DNA of 14,275 bases from an uncultured Lachnospiraceae bacterium (lineage in GTDB: Bacteria > Bacillota > Clostridia > Lachnospirales > Lachnospiraceae). The notes under the pieces were generated by a model, which saw nothing but the letters and a program-made list of their open reading frames with translations, did no database searches and had not been told where the DNA came from. The translations under genes were made by a program, and so were the position numbers. This document shows positions 14,013-14,275 of the stretch, in pieces. Position 1 is the first letter of the stretch. Each line of letters opens with the position of its first letter. The DNA lies in the NCBI GenBank assembly GCA_910579495.1, contig CAJTVD010000026.1, forward strand, positions 31,006 to 45,280. The letters are read 5' to 3'.

Positions 14013-14030
14013 CGCAAGACAGCTCCGTAC

Positions 14031-14058
14031 AAAAAAAGCGCAAATAACTCTGCGCTTT
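14031..14058 (-). terminator. Terminator of the rRNA operon
   Basis: AAAGCGCA (14035-14042) pairs with TGCGCTTT (14051-14058) around an 8-nt loop. On the minus strand a run of seven T's ends the structure. It lies about 70 nt after the end of the 23S gene, leaving no room for a 5S gene. Confidence 0.88.
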
Positions 14059-14126
14059 AAAATCTCATAATATTGCCATACCCTCAAAACCGAATACCGA
14101 TCCGCACACACCCTACATGCATTTTA

Positions 14127-14275
14127 CGTGGCCAGGCTTCCGGCCTATTAGTACGGCGCGGCTACACGCATTGCTGCGCTCCCACCTGCCGCCTATCTAC
14201 CTCATGTTCCCTAAGGGGCCTTCGCCCTGTTGGGCCCGGAAGCCTCATCTTGGGGCGGGCTTCGCGCTTAGATGC
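14127..14275 (-). rRNA. 23S ribosomal RNA, 3' end (partial)
   Basis: Read on the minus strand, the segment begins GCATCTAAGCGCGAAGCC and contains CCCCAAGATGAG, then GCGCAGCAATGCGTGTAG and GTACTAATAGGCCG. These match the last ~150 nt of bacterial 23S rRNA (helices 99-101 region). The 3' end is placed about 20 nt after ACTAAT by analogy with E. coli, so it is accurate to a few bases. The rest of the gene lies beyond the right edge. Confidence 0.93.

Noticed and set aside
14059..14126. Possible 5S rRNA between 23S and the terminator
   Set aside because: The gap is about 68 nt, too short for 5S, and shows none of its conserved segments.
1..14275. CRISPR arrays, insertion sequences, transposases or prophage genes
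   Set aside because: No regularly spaced repeats, terminal inverted repeats or transposase- or phage-like proteins were found.

Overview
The window looks like chromosomal DNA from a low-to-mid GC Firmicute, most plausibly a Lachnospiraceae (Clostridia) gut-type bacterium. The reasons are strong AGGAGG-type ribosome sites, TTGACA/TATAAT-like promoters, a Bce-type two-component/ABC permease module, a Clostridia-style LysA variant, a CheV and the character of the 23S rRNA 3' end. The genus cannot be fixed from the sequence alone.

Left part (1-1797): the N-terminal 94 codons of a zinc-finger anti-sigma-like protein run off the left edge on the minus strand. Then comes nagA (N-acetylglucosamine-6-phosphate deacetylase, minus) with its terminator and a promoter carrying repeated GGTATA half-sites. 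A divergent promoter region follows.

Plus-strand Bce-type module (1798-6157): an OmpR-family response regulator, a two-TM intramembrane-sensing histidine kinase, a regulated intergenic region with a BceR-like box, a 16-codon remnant of the ATPase gene, a 668-aa FtsX-like permease and a 168-aa membrane protein of unknown function. The ATPase gene that should lie between kinase and permease is reduced to its first ~9 and last ~7 codons, joined in frame. The start signal and the overlap with the permease start are intact, so this looks like a clean internal deletion. It is the most striking observation in the window.

Minus-strand block (6311-12835), in transcription order: a degenerate Sir2-like protein, a 670-aa single-pass membrane protein with an acidic N-terminus and a Lys/Glu-rich linker, hisH, hisF, ung and lysA. 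Gaps are 17-41 nt and no convincing terminator separates them. A 14-bp hairpin and then tRNA-Leu(CAA) follow. The block mixes histidine biosynthesis (HisHF synthase), lysine/DAP metabolism and uracil repair with two genes of unknown role.

Right part (12880-14275): cheV (CheW domain plus receiver) has its own promoter and terminator and sits directly upstream of the Sir2-like gene. It is preceded by a hairpin-rich spacer and an rRNA operon terminator. At the right edge lie the last ~150 nt of a 23S rRNA gene (minus) with no 5S gene after it.

The best candidate for an undescribed system is the trio CheV - Sir2-like protein - acidic membrane protein. The membrane protein has short acidic motifs resembling the CheY-binding peptide of FliM, and no other chemotaxis gene is visible. 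This is a hypothesis from gene order and motif resemblance only.
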